DNA of 64,000 nucleotides, from the NCBI GenBank assembly GCA_022447555.1, contig JAKVBF010000001.1, positions 273,560 to 337,559 of the forward strand, written 5' to 3'. Source of the stretch: Mariniblastus sp. (GTDB lineage Bacteria; Planctomycetota; Planctomycetia; Pirellulales; Pirellulaceae). A model generated the notes under the pieces. That model did not search any database. It had not been told where the DNA came from and saw only the letters and a program-made list of their open reading frames with translations. How positions within the stretch are numbered: the first letter of the stretch is position 1; each line of letters begins with the position of its first letter. This document shows, one piece after another, positions 8,795-17,238 of the stretch. The position numbers and the translations under genes are program-made.

Positions 8795-9520
8795 ATGAGC
8801 TTTCCGCCCGGCTGGCCCATTCAATCTGACTGGTCGCAACACCTTCATGATGGCCTTATCGACGAGTCATTCCAAAGGCTGAGCCACTTCGTCGAATCGG
8901 AACGAGCAGACAAAATCGTCTTCCCGAAAGCGGAAAACGTTTTCCGAGCCTTCAAACTTACGTCGTATGCCGCCACCCGCGTGGTCGTGCTGGGACAGGA
9001 CCCGTATCACGGGCCAGATCAAGCGCACGGTCTAGCGTTTTCGGTCACCGGAAAAGTAAAAGCACCTCCGTCTTTGAAGAATATCTTTCAGGAACTTTCA
9101 AGCGATCTCAACCTCTCGCCGCCGGCAAATCCAAAGGGCGATCTGTCTTGCTGGGCCAAGCAGGGTGTTTTACTTTTAAATACCGTTCTCACAGTTCGAC
9201 AAGGTGCCCCAGGGTCTCATCAAAAAAAGGGATGGGAGAAGTTTACGGACAAAGTGATTCAATCACTCAACCAGCATCCCAAGCAACTCGTTTTTTTACT
9301 TTGGGGTAAACCAGCGGCCCGTAAAAAAGCGATGATTGACTCGCGACACACACTACTCGAGTCACCTCACCCCTCCCCTCTTTCCGCTTATCGCGGGTTT
9401 TTTGGCAGTCGCCCTTTCTCGAAGACCAATGCCGCACTGGCCGCGCAGCAATTGCCCCTCATTCAATGGCAGAAAGTCTTCGAAACCAACCTCCCAAATC
9501 GTCCCACCGAACTTCCCTAG
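8795..9520 (+). CDS. ung: Uracil-DNA glycosylase, family 1
   Basis: 241 residues. The family 1 active-site motif GQDPYHGPDQAHGLAFS contains the catalytic aspartate. The other signatures are LLLNTVLTVRQGAPGSH, LLWGKPA and the DNA-intercalating loop HPSPLSAYRGFFGS. The enzyme removes uracil from DNA as the first step of base excision repair. GGAG precedes the ATG by five bases, and the gene follows recJ after 10 bases, consistent with co-transcription of two repair enzymes. Confidence 0.97.
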   Translation: MSFPPGWPIQSDWSQHLHDGLIDESFQRLSHFVESERADKIVFPKAENVFRAFKLTSYAATRVVVLGQDPYHGPDQAHGLAFSVTGKVKAPPSLKNIFQELSSDLNLSPPANPKGDLSCWAKQGVLLLNTVLTVRQGAPGSHQKKGWEKFTDKVIQSLNQHPKQLVFLLWGKPAARKKAMIDSRHTLLESPHPSPLSAYRGFFGSRPFSKTNAALAAQQLPLIQWQKVFETNLPNRPTELP

Positions 9521-9921
9521 GCTCTTCCTATTAATCAGTGACAACTGCCGGGCGACACCTGAGCAACTACCGCCCGTTCCATCGGTACCCCTAGCCTAGC
9601 ACTTCCGTTTGCCCGACAAAAAGATGCCCATTTAGAAAAAGGTGTCACGCTCGTTCATTTTTTTTCGATCGCGACTCGATGACCGCCGGAGTTTTGGACC
9701 GGTGTTAGAAAATCCCCGCGATAGTGGTCGTAACCTTAACTTGTTTTTGTCAACCTGAATGTAAAAATTTTATTTTGTCAAAATCCCTCACTGAATCGAT
9801 CGCAACTTGTCTTCTTGAAAAAGTCTCTCGAACTTATAATTAACTCTTCGACGATCATTTCCGAGCGAGGCCCAAACAGGTGATAAGGTTCACCAGGCTT
9901 CTAAGTTCATTCCCGAATTAG
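9521..9921. other. Non-coding gap after ung
   Basis: About 400 bases without a convincing gene on either strand. The second half is AT-rich and contains a candidate promoter for the downstream DUF2617 gene, listed separately. A run of eight T near 9660 has no clear stem before it. I found no tRNA-like or known RNA motif. Confidence 0.5.
9812..9840 (+). promoter_or_regulatory. Candidate promoter for the DUF2617 gene
   Basis: TATAAT at 9835-9840 is a perfect -10. The best spaced -35 (TTCTTG, 17-base spacer) is poor, while the better TTGAAA at 9815 is only 14 bases away. The start codon follows about 80 bases later. Confidence 0.4.
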
Positions 9922-10497
9922 TTGGTACGTGAAAGCAAGCGAGTGTTAACAGTCCGGCCTAAAATTGCTGATTTAAACTTTCATCTTTATGGACGTTCGA
10001 TTCATCCAGAGCTATTTGATCCATGCGCGTTCCGGTTGATTGAACGTGAAAATTATCGCCTCCGCTTAAATGTCACATCCGACGGACACTTGATTGTATT
10101 TGAAAGTGACGCCGTCGTGCTATCAGAAGTCGCCGCCAGTGCGCTTCACCCCCTCCCGTCTCAACTACAGATTATTTCGCAGCCCATCGAAGGAGTGCGC
10201 AGTGAACAGAAATTAGTACGCGAACGAATTGGCTATCAGTGTGAATTCCAATTAGATGTTGTCCCGCCCAAAACGTTTTTCTCTATTGCACAACAACTCG
10301 ATAAAAACGAAGAATGTGAAGGACTCGTGCATCGTTTTCAATCGAGTGGTCGGATGGCATTTGGAGCTGTCAGCTATATCAATATCCAAGCATACAGAAA
10401 CCACATTCAATTAAAAACATTTCATACGTTTCCCGATTCTTGCGCGATCGTAAAAAGCCAATCAGAGTTTCGCCTACAAACCTCTGAAACTAAATAA
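9922..10497 (+). CDS. DUF2617 family protein
   Basis: 191 residues. The opening VRPKIADLNFHLYGRSIHPELF matches what I know of DUF2617, a family of unknown function seen in planctomycetes and actinobacteria. The protein is predicted soluble and beta-rich, without a signal peptide. The start used here is a TTG. A GTG 21 bases downstream at 9943 is equally possible, and neither has a good ribosome-binding site. The gene is monocistronic, ending convergently with an alpha/beta hydrolase gene across a hairpin. Its function is not known. Confidence 0.7.
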   Translation: MVRESKRVLTVRPKIADLNFHLYGRSIHPELFDPCAFRLIERENYRLRLNVTSDGHLIVFESDAVVLSEVAASALHPLPSQLQIISQPIEGVRSEQKLVRERIGYQCEFQLDVVPPKTFFSIAQQLDKNEECEGLVHRFQSSGRMAFGAVSYINIQAYRNHIQLKTFHTFPDSCAIVKSQSEFRLQTSETK

Positions 10498-10517
10498 CAT
10501 CTAATCTACCCGGGGCT

Positions 10518-10540
10518 AGGATCGCTCTTCAGAGCGTCCT
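10518..10540. terminator. Hairpin between convergent genes, possible terminator
   Basis: AGGA-CGCTC pairs with GAGCG-TCCT around a TTCA loop with one bulged T, giving nine pairs. It sits exactly between two convergent stops (10497 and 10547). No T-run follows on either strand, so it may be a weak terminator or an RNA 3'-end stabiliser. Confidence 0.4.
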
Positions 10541-10546
10541 CCAACA

Positions 10547-11335
10547 TCAGCTCAGGAAAGCGCGCAACGCTCGATTCACACTGTCTGGATTTTCCAACGG
10601 AGCGAGATGGCCAGCATGCGGAATCGTCACCCATTCCCCCTTCTTGATTCTGGATGCAACGGACTTCATCTCGTCCACCGTCGTAATGATATCTTGCTCC
10701 CCCACAATCACTAATGCCGGACATTCAATCGTTGCCAAAAGTTCTGTCGCATCCGATCGTTCAGCCATTGCCCCGAGGGCGTCGACCACGGACTGCGGTC
10801 GTGCCCGTTGAATGCAATCCTGTAATGACTGGAACGCATCAGGCTGGGCCTGCTGCCACTCAGTCGACACCAATCTTCGGGACATGGATTGAGCCAATTC
10901 GCTCACCCCTTTATGTTTCACGGACCGGGCCAGCAAACGACGGGCTCGCGCTGTTGAGCTTGCGTCTCTTTGGGCTTTTGTGCCGCACAGTATCAGATGA
11001 GAAACCTGTTCGCGGCAAGCCCGATAGAACTCCCAGGCAATGTATCCCCCCATAGACAACCCGCAAAAAGCGACAGGCTGTAATCCGACAATCTGTTGAA
11101 CGAGATCGGATAAATCTGCTGCAAACTGCTGAATCGTGAAGGGAGCCGTTCCCCTCAAGCTACCACCAAAGCCTCGCAAATCGGGCGCGAGAACCTGATA
11201 TTGATCCGAGAGGACTCTGACCTGCTGCTCCCAAATCGTGTGATCCAGTGGAAACCCATGAACCAACAATAACGGCTGGCCCTGACCTTCAACGTGACAA
11301 TCCAAGATCGTGTCTAAAACTGTAAAACGTTCCAT
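10547..11335 (-). CDS. Alpha/beta hydrolase
   Basis: 262 residues of the alpha/beta hydrolase fold. The oxyanion-hole motif is LVHGFPLD, the nucleophile elbow is GLSMGG, the acid is probably the D of VGEQDIIT, and the histidine is in PHAGHLAPLE. The closest named relatives are probably 3-oxoadipate enol-lactonase-like esterases, but the substrate cannot be assigned. The gene starts six bases after the DUF2752 gene stop on the same strand. trkH lies further upstream, so all three may be on one transcript. Confidence 0.85.
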   Translation of the reverse strand: MERFTVLDTILDCHVEGQGQPLLLVHGFPLDHTIWEQQVRVLSDQYQVLAPDLRGFGGSLRGTAPFTIQQFAADLSDLVQQIVGLQPVAFCGLSMGGYIAWEFYRACREQVSHLILCGTKAQRDASSTARARRLLARSVKHKGVSELAQSMSRRLVSTEWQQAQPDAFQSLQDCIQRARPQSVVDALGAMAERSDATELLATIECPALVIVGEQDIITTVDEMKSVASRIKKGEWVTIPHAGHLAPLENPDSVNRALRAFLS

Positions 11336-11341
11336 AGCAGC

Positions 11342-11818
11342 CTACGACGGCAAGCACCATTTGACGGCCCACTGCACAACCAAACTTCCAGCCGCGAGCG
11401 CGGGCAATACATAAATCCAGCCAGCCTCGATCGGAAGCACCCCTCGTCGTATCCGAGACAACTGGTAAATCTGCCATGGAATCTGACCCATCACTAGCGC
11501 GTAGGCAAGAAAACTGGCCGGATTTAATTTCCATGCTTTTTCAAATTCACCATGAGAAATCGCAATGAAACTTCGTGTTAGACCGCAACCGGGACATTCC
11601 AGACCGAGCAACTGCTTACTCGTACATAGGTCTGGGAGGGGAAAACCATACCCCGGCAAATAAACCAAGCTCTGGCCAGGTGATCGCATCAGCAATGAAC
11701 AACAAAGGACCGCGCAACCGATGAGAAACAACAACCAGTGCGAGCTTCTCTCCAACTTTAAAACTTGCGATTTAGTGGGTGCTTCGTTCTTGGACCGAGC
11801 AAAAGATTGCTTGTTCAA
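11342..11818 (-). CDS. DUF2752 membrane protein
   Basis: 158 residues. The family signature LGLECPGCGLTRSF is present, followed by HGEFEKAWKLNPASFLAYAL. Three hydrophobic segments can be seen (LLFLIGCAVLCCSLL, the NPASFLAYAL region, and one near the C-terminus, LPALAAGSLVVQWAV). The start is a TTG with GGAG seven bases before it. DUF2752 proteins are small inner-membrane proteins of unknown function, with a CxGCGxTR motif suggestive of a redox or metal site. The gene lies between trkH and a hydrolase gene on the same strand. Confidence 0.85.
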   Translation of the reverse strand: MNKQSFARSKNEAPTKSQVLKLERSSHWLLFLIGCAVLCCSLLMRSPGQSLVYLPGYGFPLPDLCTSKQLLGLECPGCGLTRSFIAISHGEFEKAWKLNPASFLAYALVMGQIPWQIYQLSRIRRGVLPIEAGWIYVLPALAAGSLVVQWAVKWCLPS

Positions 11819-11876
11819 ATCATCACTCCACAGAGTAATCGAGGCGTTATCATTTTACAGGATCTCCGAACCTTCG

Positions 11877-13751
11877 TCACTGATCGCGCCAAAAACTTGG
11901 CGAGAACAAAACGAGCACCGGGAACAACTCCAATCGTCCGAGCATCATCATCAAGACGAACATCAATTTCGACGGGTCACTAAAATGACCGTAATTCTGA
12001 GTGGCTCCCACCGTCCCCAAGCCCGGTCCCACGTTATTTAACGTCGACGCAACACTACTGGCTGAATCAATCAACTTGTTTTCCGCACTAGGGCCCCAAG
12101 TCGCCTCCGATTCAAAAGTCAACAGAAACATGAAACCCAAAACGAATAGACCCATAATCAAGCAAAAGTAAACCAGGATAGACTGCTTTAAATTCTGGTC
12201 GTCCACAGGCTTTCCGCCGAGACGCAACAATCGAATGACTTTTGGATGGAACGAGTGCTCAACTTCGATCCCTAATATCTTCACAAAAAGAACGTGGCGA
12301 ATCACCTTCATACCGCCGCCTGTGCTGCCGGCACAGCCACCCACAAACATCAGGATCAGCAACAGACCTCTGGAGAAATTATTCCATTGATCGAAATCGG
12401 CTGTGATGAAACCAGTCGTCGTCACAACGGAAACCACCTGAAATAAACTATTTAGAATCGCTTTACCCACCGACTCGCATTCCACGTCAGCATGCCAATA
12501 GCCGAATAAAACGATGGCAGTCGTCGCAACCAGCAAGATTCCCAGGTAACTTCGAAACTCAATATCAGCGATCAGCTTTTTGGGCTGACCCAACACCGTC
12601 AGCGCCAGTAGCGTAAAATTTGTTCCCGCTAAAATCATGAAGATGATCACGGTTGTCTCAATCGCCCCACCGTGAGTTCCCGGCAAACTCTCAAAGTGCC
12701 CCAGGCTAGCGTTGTACGTGCTAAACCCACCGGTAGCCATCGTTGTAAACGCGTGACAAATCGCATCAAACACGCTCATTCCGAGGAACAGGAAAACCAC
12801 CGCCAAGATCACATTCAACCCAATGTACATTGCTGCAAACAACCAAGCAGAGTGTTGAATCCGGGAGTTGAAATTATCATGGGTGGGCCCCGGCACCTCG
12901 GTCCGCATTAAGGCCTTCCCTGCCGAGCCTTGCCCAAGAATTGCCACAAACAAAACTATGATTCCCAAGCCTCCTAAGAACTGAGTGCTGGCGCGCCAAA
13001 ACAATATGCAGTGCGGTACCAGATAGGGATCTTCCAAATCCGACAAGACGGTCGCCCCCGTCGTACTGAAACCGGATTGAGATTCAAACATGGAATCTAC
13101 AAATCCCATTGGGATCCAATTTATCCGAAAATTCGAAGCTCGATCGGCCGGAGCTAGATCGTCGGAGTCGCCTGGCGTGAGGAGCCATTTCCGCAACGGG
13201 CCACGTTCACAAAGTTCTTCAAAAACCTGCGCTGCTTCGGGTTGTCGACTGAGCACTTCCAGTTCAAATTCGCCGATGCCTCGAGCGGAGCGACTAGCAA
13301 CCACCGACAAGACATCAAATTGCTCATCCGTTACCGAAACAGAACGCCATGACTCCCAGAACCTCCACCCGTCCGCGACCACCATGACTTGCCGAGACTC
13401 TTCAAAGACGCGAATCGCCGGCCCGCGACTCGTACCACTCAGCACAAACGGCAGGGCTCCTAGGAAGGTCGCTAAAACCCAACTCAAGCCAACTACAGCC
13501 ATCGCCTCTTTTCGAAACAACCGGCCCGATCCCTTGCGCCCAATTAATAAAAAGACGGAGCCCACTGAAAATGAAATGAGCGTGCTGTAGAGTAAGCCCC
13601 AAAAACCTTCAGCCTCAAATCGGTCGTGATCGATGGCAAAGTCTGTGTGTTGGCCAAATTTAGGATTAGCCCAAAACAGGCTAAACAGCATAAAAGCGCC
13701 GATCAGCATAGACAGAATGCCGAGTAACTTAAAAAGCAGTCGTACGTTCAT
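11877..13751 (-). CDS. trkH: TrkH-family potassium transporter with a large periplasmic insertion
   Basis: 624 residues, longer than the usual 480-490. The pore-loop repeats of the Trk/Ktr/HKT family are visible: SGFSTTGATVL, MATGGFSTYN, VTTTGFITADFD and, less regular, GPGLGTVGATQN. With the surrounding transmembrane pairs these place it as the K+-conducting membrane subunit, which normally pairs with a cytosolic TrkA/KtrA-type RCK protein. No such gene is in this window. Residues of about 107-213 form an extra, largely hydrophilic segment between the second membrane helix of repeat 1 and its pore helix, where relatives have only 10-15 residues. It should face the periplasm. The downstream neighbours are DUF2752 and a hydrolase gene. 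Confidence 0.9.
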   Translation of the reverse strand: MNVRLLFKLLGILSMLIGAFMLFSLFWANPKFGQHTDFAIDHDRFEAEGFWGLLYSTLISFSVGSVFLLIGRKGSGRLFRKEAMAVVGLSWVLATFLGALPFVLSGTSRGPAIRVFEESRQVMVVADGWRFWESWRSVSVTDEQFDVLSVVASRSARGIGEFELEVLSRQPEAAQVFEELCERGPLRKWLLTPGDSDDLAPADRASNFRINWIPMGFVDSMFESQSGFSTTGATVLSDLEDPYLVPHCILFWRASTQFLGGLGIIVLFVAILGQGSAGKALMRTEVPGPTHDNFNSRIQHSAWLFAAMYIGLNVILAVVFLFLGMSVFDAICHAFTTMATGGFSTYNASLGHFESLPGTHGGAIETTVIIFMILAGTNFTLLALTVLGQPKKLIADIEFRSYLGILLVATTAIVLFGYWHADVECESVGKAILNSLFQVVSVVTTTGFITADFDQWNNFSRGLLLILMFVGGCAGSTGGGMKVIRHVLFVKILGIEVEHSFHPKVIRLLRLGGKPVDDQNLKQSILVYFCLIMGLFVLGFMFLLTFESEATWGPSAENKLIDSASSVASTLNNVGPGLGTVGATQNYGHFSDPSKLMFVLMMMLGRLELFPVLVLFSPSFWRDQ

Positions 13752-13926
13752 TGACGATCAATGGGACCTATGCAGTGCCGTCAGCAACCATCAGATCACT
13801 GACCCAGAAGAATTTAAGTTTACAGATGATTCTCTCCGGTTGCACCGTAAACCGACTGGAAATAAGACTTGCCGTGATAAAAAATAGCTTCGTAACAAAA
13901 AAACACCCTTCTTCGTGCCGGAAACC

Positions 13927-14529
13927 ATGAGCAGCAACCTGTTGAACCCGTCTTTCTATAAGCGCACTGCGAAAGAAGTGGCGCGTTCCTTGATTGGCAC
14001 AATTTTAGTGTCGCGCATCGCCGGACTTCGAGTCTCGGGAATGGTAGTGGAAACCGAAGCATACCTAGCCACGAGAGACGCCGCCAGTCACGGCACTCAG
14101 GGACCAAACCGCAAAAATCGTTCTATGTTTGGGCCCGCGGGCCGGGCGTACGTATACCCTATTCACGCAAGGTATTGTTTCAATGCTGTCACTGGAATAG
14201 AGGGAATCGCGAGCGCTGTACTGATTCGAGCCGTCGAACCAATCGATGGTATCAAAGTCATGCAACAACGCAGGCAAAGAGAATCTTTGAAGCTGTTGAC
14301 CTCGGGGCCAGCCCGGCTGTGCGAAGCATTTGCCCTAAACCGACAACAGGATGGTATCTCACTTACCACTCGACGAACGACGTGGCTAGAACAAAACCCT
14401 GCATTCACCGCGGATCCTAAATCGCTCCGCGCGACACGACGAATTGGTGTCACCTCGGCTAAAAACCTCAAGCTAAGGTTTGTGCTCAGGGGTAATTTGT
14501 TTGTCAGTGGCCCGCGTTATCTGGGTTAG
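13927..14529 (+). CDS. DNA-3-methyladenine glycosylase (AAG/MPG type)
   Basis: 200 residues of the alkyladenine DNA glycosylase family. Signatures are ARSLIGTILV, VETEAYL with the catalytic glutamate, DAASHGTQGPNRKNRSMFGPAGRAYVY, VLIRAVEP and SGPARLCEAF. The enzyme excises alkylated and deaminated purines in base excision repair. A GTG four codons upstream is in frame, but the ATG has GGAAA before it and fits the family start better. The gene converges with, and overlaps by 26 bases, the membrane-protein gene on the other strand. Confidence 0.93.
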   Translation: MSSNLLNPSFYKRTAKEVARSLIGTILVSRIAGLRVSGMVVETEAYLATRDAASHGTQGPNRKNRSMFGPAGRAYVYPIHARYCFNAVTGIEGIASAVLIRAVEPIDGIKVMQQRRQRESLKLLTSGPARLCEAFALNRQQDGISLTTRRTTWLEQNPAFTADPKSLRATRRIGVTSAKNLKLRFVLRGNLFVSGPRYLG

Positions 14530-15043
14530 TTGTCCACGGCAACGCCAGACACAATCTGCCGCCTACGAGGGTCGCAATGGGGGCGATCGCCATGAACCCA
14601 ATCAGCATCCATTGAATCTCTGCCGGCGCAGCCATGGCCGACTGCAGGAAACCGATGAAAATAATCACGGCCAAGAAAATACAGTGTGAAAATTTGGCAA
14701 ATCGCGCCAACCGAGCAACACCAAAACCGATCGCAACGCAGCCCAAGGCGTCAAGCAGCAACAGGGGCCAGTACAATTTTTGCGGCAATAAATCCGATGC
14801 GTTGTTTTGTAACTGCTGTTCAAAAATAGCGGGATCATTCCCCGCGGCCTCAATCGTTTCCGGGGAATAAACTGTGGCTAGGCTGAACGCGAAAATAAAC
14901 AGCAAGGTCACGCTTAAGACATAACCACCCGATACCAGCATAAAGCTGATAAACAGAGTCCCCGGGGGCAAACTGTACTCTTCTTGTTCCATCTCGTTCG
15001 ATCTACCGTATGGTGATTCTGGCTCAACAAAACCGGTCCGCAT
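14504..15043 (-). CDS. Hypothetical membrane protein
   Basis: About 179 residues with four hydrophobic segments (LFISFMLVSGGYVLSVTLLF, LYWPLLLLDALGCVAIGFGV, CIFLAVIIFIGFL and WMLIGFMAIAPIATLVGG). A soluble loop between the first two holds ETIEAAGNDPAIFEQQLQNN. The N-terminus has a VEPESPYG stretch of the kind seen in planctomycete membrane proteins. An ATG at 14992 is a possible later start, and neither has a clear ribosome-binding site. It follows the lipoprotein gene at 15076 after 32 bases, so it is probably in an operon with the two lipoproteins. I do not recognise the family. Confidence 0.6.
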   Translation of the reverse strand: MRTGFVEPESPYGRSNEMEQEEYSLPPGTLFISFMLVSGGYVLSVTLLFIFAFSLATVYSPETIEAAGNDPAIFEQQLQNNASDLLPQKLYWPLLLLDALGCVAIGFGVARLARFAKFSHCIFLAVIIFIGFLQSAMAAPAEIQWMLIGFMAIAPIATLVGGRLCLALPWTTNPDNAGH

Positions 15044-15075
15044 CGCATTTGGACTAAAGGCCCCGTAAACAAGCC

Positions 15076-15711
15076 TTAACGGGTGACGGCGTTGGGATCG
15101 GACTGCTCGGCCACGATTTCCATGTCCTGTTTTGTAAATACCAACTTGGCAGTGATCCCATTCCACTCAGTCCCTAATGGCACCGTCACTTCACACTGCT
15201 TGCGATCTGGACTGAAGCTAATAAGTCGCTCACTCGTCAACGTACCACCATCGCTCGTTCGTTCACTGACTTTGAGTTTCAGCGTGTCACCCGCCGCTGA
15301 AACAACTTCATAAGACCCCAACGAAGCATCGCGGAGTAACTCGTGGCCGTTGATCATCATTTCCATATCCTCTTCGAACGTTCCGTTAGCCGTGTATTGC
15401 ATCGCCATGACGGTCGTTAAAAAGTTGCCAACGAGGCTTTCTAATTCGAGCTGTTTCTGCGGAGACAGTTGGGAAAAACGCGCTTCGAGTTCCGCTTGAT
15501 CAATTCTTGCATCGCCCAACCAAACACCCAACAGGTGTTGCGCTAAATCCGGAGTTACAGCAGCAACCTGAGGTCCAGATTGGGCTGACTTGACCGGTCC
15601 CGTCCCTATCTCCGTCGAACCGGATCCAGCCTCACACCCGAGACTCAGCAGACCACATCCTGCCAAAGCAGCGACCCATCCATAACCGATGATTCTTTTT
15701 GTTTCCCACAT
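15076..15711 (-). CDS. Putative lipoprotein, 211 aa
   Basis: The ATG at 15711 has AAAGGAG nine bases upstream and gives a lipoprotein signal: MWETKRIIGYGW, a hydrophobic run, then the lipobox-like LLSLGC. The frame is open further upstream, but that part overlaps the neighbouring gene and lacks a signal sequence. The mature part has a LLGVWLGD stretch, a helical region (LEARFSQLSPQKQLELESLV) and a beta-rich end with GTEWNGITAKLVFTK. The opening resembles the LIGKWQI of the lipoprotein encoded upstream, suggesting a related small beta-barrel or lipocalin-like fold. The function is unknown. Confidence 0.75.
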   Translation of the reverse strand: MWETKRIIGYGWVAALAGCGLLSLGCEAGSGSTEIGTGPVKSAQSGPQVAAVTPDLAQHLLGVWLGDARIDQAELEARFSQLSPQKQLELESLVGNFLTTVMAMQYTANGTFEEDMEMMINGHELLRDASLGSYEVVSAAGDTLKLKVSERTSDGGTLTSERLISFSPDRKQCEVTVPLGTEWNGITAKLVFTKQDMEIVAEQSDPNAVTR

Positions 15712-15811
15712 TTCGGCAAACTCCTTTTTACCTGACAGCAGTCGGCTGGACGCCCGCTTTGGCCCCGAGGCCTCCGCTCGTCCGTGCCACTCTAACTTTA
15801 GGGGCAGCTCG

Positions 15812-16258
15812 TCAATCAGCACGCTCAAACTCAAGCTTGGTCTTTGTCCCCGCCATATTCGGTGGAACCATTTTGAGATTTCCGTTCTCCAACCACTCAA
15901 CTCGATGTTCGGTCGTTTGACCATTCAAGACACACAGAACAAGGCTTTCTCGCTTTTTTGAATCAAAGCCCAAAAGTTGCCAGGTGCCCTCTTTTTTATA
16001 ATCCTCTTCCCACATTTTGGTCTTTGTTTCAAGCTTTCCGCTAAACCAGAAACGCAAAACCATTTGACCACTTCCCTGCGGGGACACGGTATTTGTATCG
16101 ACCGATTGAGTGTCAGCATTATCAATTCGCTTCAAAATCTTATCGGGTTTTTTAATTTGCCACTTCCCAATAAGCATATTGCGTTCTGGGGAAGAGCATC
16201 CCGCTAGCAATAAGGATGAAAAGGCGAGTAGGCAGGCTGACTGGAAGTGGTAACTCAT
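15812..16258 (-). CDS. Putative lipoprotein, 148 aa
   Basis: The signal peptide MSYHFQSACLLAFSSLL ends in a clean lipobox, LLAGC at residues 17-21. The mature part begins SSPERNMLIGKWQIKKPDKIL and continues as beta-rich segments (MVLRFWFSGKLET, TWQLLGFD, HRVEWLENGNLKMV). That pattern, a GxW near the start and then strands, is typical of small lipocalin-like secreted domains. It lies 100 bases upstream of a second lipoprotein gene on the same strand, and the two may be diverged paralogues. The function is unknown. Confidence 0.75.
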   Translation of the reverse strand: MSYHFQSACLLAFSSLLLAGCSSPERNMLIGKWQIKKPDKILKRIDNADTQSVDTNTVSPQGSGQMVLRFWFSGKLETKTKMWEEDYKKEGTWQLLGFDSKKRESLVLCVLNGQTTEHRVEWLENGNLKMVPPNMAGTKTKLEFERAD

Positions 16259-16488
16259 TGAGTCTCATCAGTTTGCGAAGGGTTGTATAGGGAAATTCTA
16301 TCCTCTCACCTGCTGTCAACTTGATAAAGTTTGACAATTACCCGGTTTTTTCTGGTTGGGGAAAACTTGCCTACCGATAAATCAGACAAGTGGAACGCGT
16401 CAAGGACGACGTGGTTTCACCTGTTGAAATGGATCTGATCTGGATCCCTTAATGGTGAGCATGGCATTGCCTTGCTGGGGGACGAACA

Positions 16489-17124
16489 ATGTATTTGCGA
16501 CTGGCATCTTTATTAATTTCGGTAACCGCTGCACTTATGTTCAGTGGTTGTTGTTGCATGCCTCCCGCTGGAGGCTGCTTTAACGGTTTTCAAACAGGTT
16601 GTGAAACCGATTGTAATGAGTGCGACACCTCAGGTTACGGGATTCCTCGGGGACCGCTGGAAACCTTACATAGGTGGCGCAGTAATCTCGTATGCGGTAG
16701 CGGGTGCGGCGAGATTTACCAAGGTGAATGGCGGGGCACACCGTCCTATGGAATCGACAGCTGCGGCGATCAATGGAAGGCATCTTACCCATGCCTACCA
16801 GGCTGCTGGTATCCGGGGTTGCTTCTTGGCAACTTATATGGCAAACGATTTTGTGGAGGCTGTGGTGAATCCTGTAACGCATGGGGCTGTGGCGGCATGA
16901 TCTCAAGCGGAGCCTATCAGTCCGACTGCGGTTGCACCGAAGATCCTTTCTCCGAGGCTGAATACATTGAATCGGCCAGCACAGCCAGAATGGCGAGGCA
17001 GGCAGTACCGACACCAAGCCGCGCCATTAGACCACCGACAAACAGCCGACCTAAAGGCGTGCCGAGTCGATCGAGAATCACCCGGGCAGCCGGAGCTCGT
17101 TACATGAGCTCGCGTCAAAATTAG
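16489..17124 (+). CDS. Cysteine- and glycine-rich putative lipoprotein
   Basis: 211 residues with a signal peptide (MYLRLASLLISVTAALMF) ending in SGC. The region from residue 21 to about 150 holds 18 cysteines, many as CxxC, CGGCG or CGC pairs, with abundant Gly, Trp and Tyr. The C-terminal 60 residues are different: basic, with Pro, Ser and Arg (SRAIRPPTNSRPKG). GGGGGA lies about six bases before the ATG. An envelope structural protein cross-linked by disulfides is a reasonable guess for a planctomycete, but no named family is recognised. It ends convergently with the DNA methyltransferase gene across a shared terminator. Confidence 0.7.
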   Translation: MYLRLASLLISVTAALMFSGCCCMPPAGGCFNGFQTGCETDCNECDTSGYGIPRGPLETLHRWRSNLVCGSGCGEIYQGEWRGTPSYGIDSCGDQWKASYPCLPGCWYPGLLLGNLYGKRFCGGCGESCNAWGCGGMISSGAYQSDCGCTEDPFSEAEYIESASTARMARQAVPTPSRAIRPPTNSRPKGVPSRSRITRAAGARYMSSRQN

Positions 17125-17183
17125 ACGAAATGACGTCCATACCAAGATACCGAGGGCTAACCGAAGTCGAGTACAGCCAAAAG

Positions 17184-17224
17184 AAATGCCGCGGGACAAA
17201 AGACGCTTTCCCACGGCATTTTCT
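17184..17224. terminator. Bidirectional hairpin terminator
   Basis: AAATGCCG (17184-17191) pairs with CGGCATTT (17214-17221). A mismatch and an inner GGG/CCC follow, with a 14-base loop. T-rich sequence follows on the plus strand. It separates the convergent Cys-rich lipoprotein gene and DNA methyltransferase gene. Confidence 0.7.
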
Positions 17225-17238
17225 TTGCGCGTTGACGT

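Noticed and set aside
9815-9840. TTGAAA with TATAAT as a strong promoter
   Set aside because: The spacer is only 14 bases, too short for a standard sigma-70 promoter; only the -10 is kept with low confidence.
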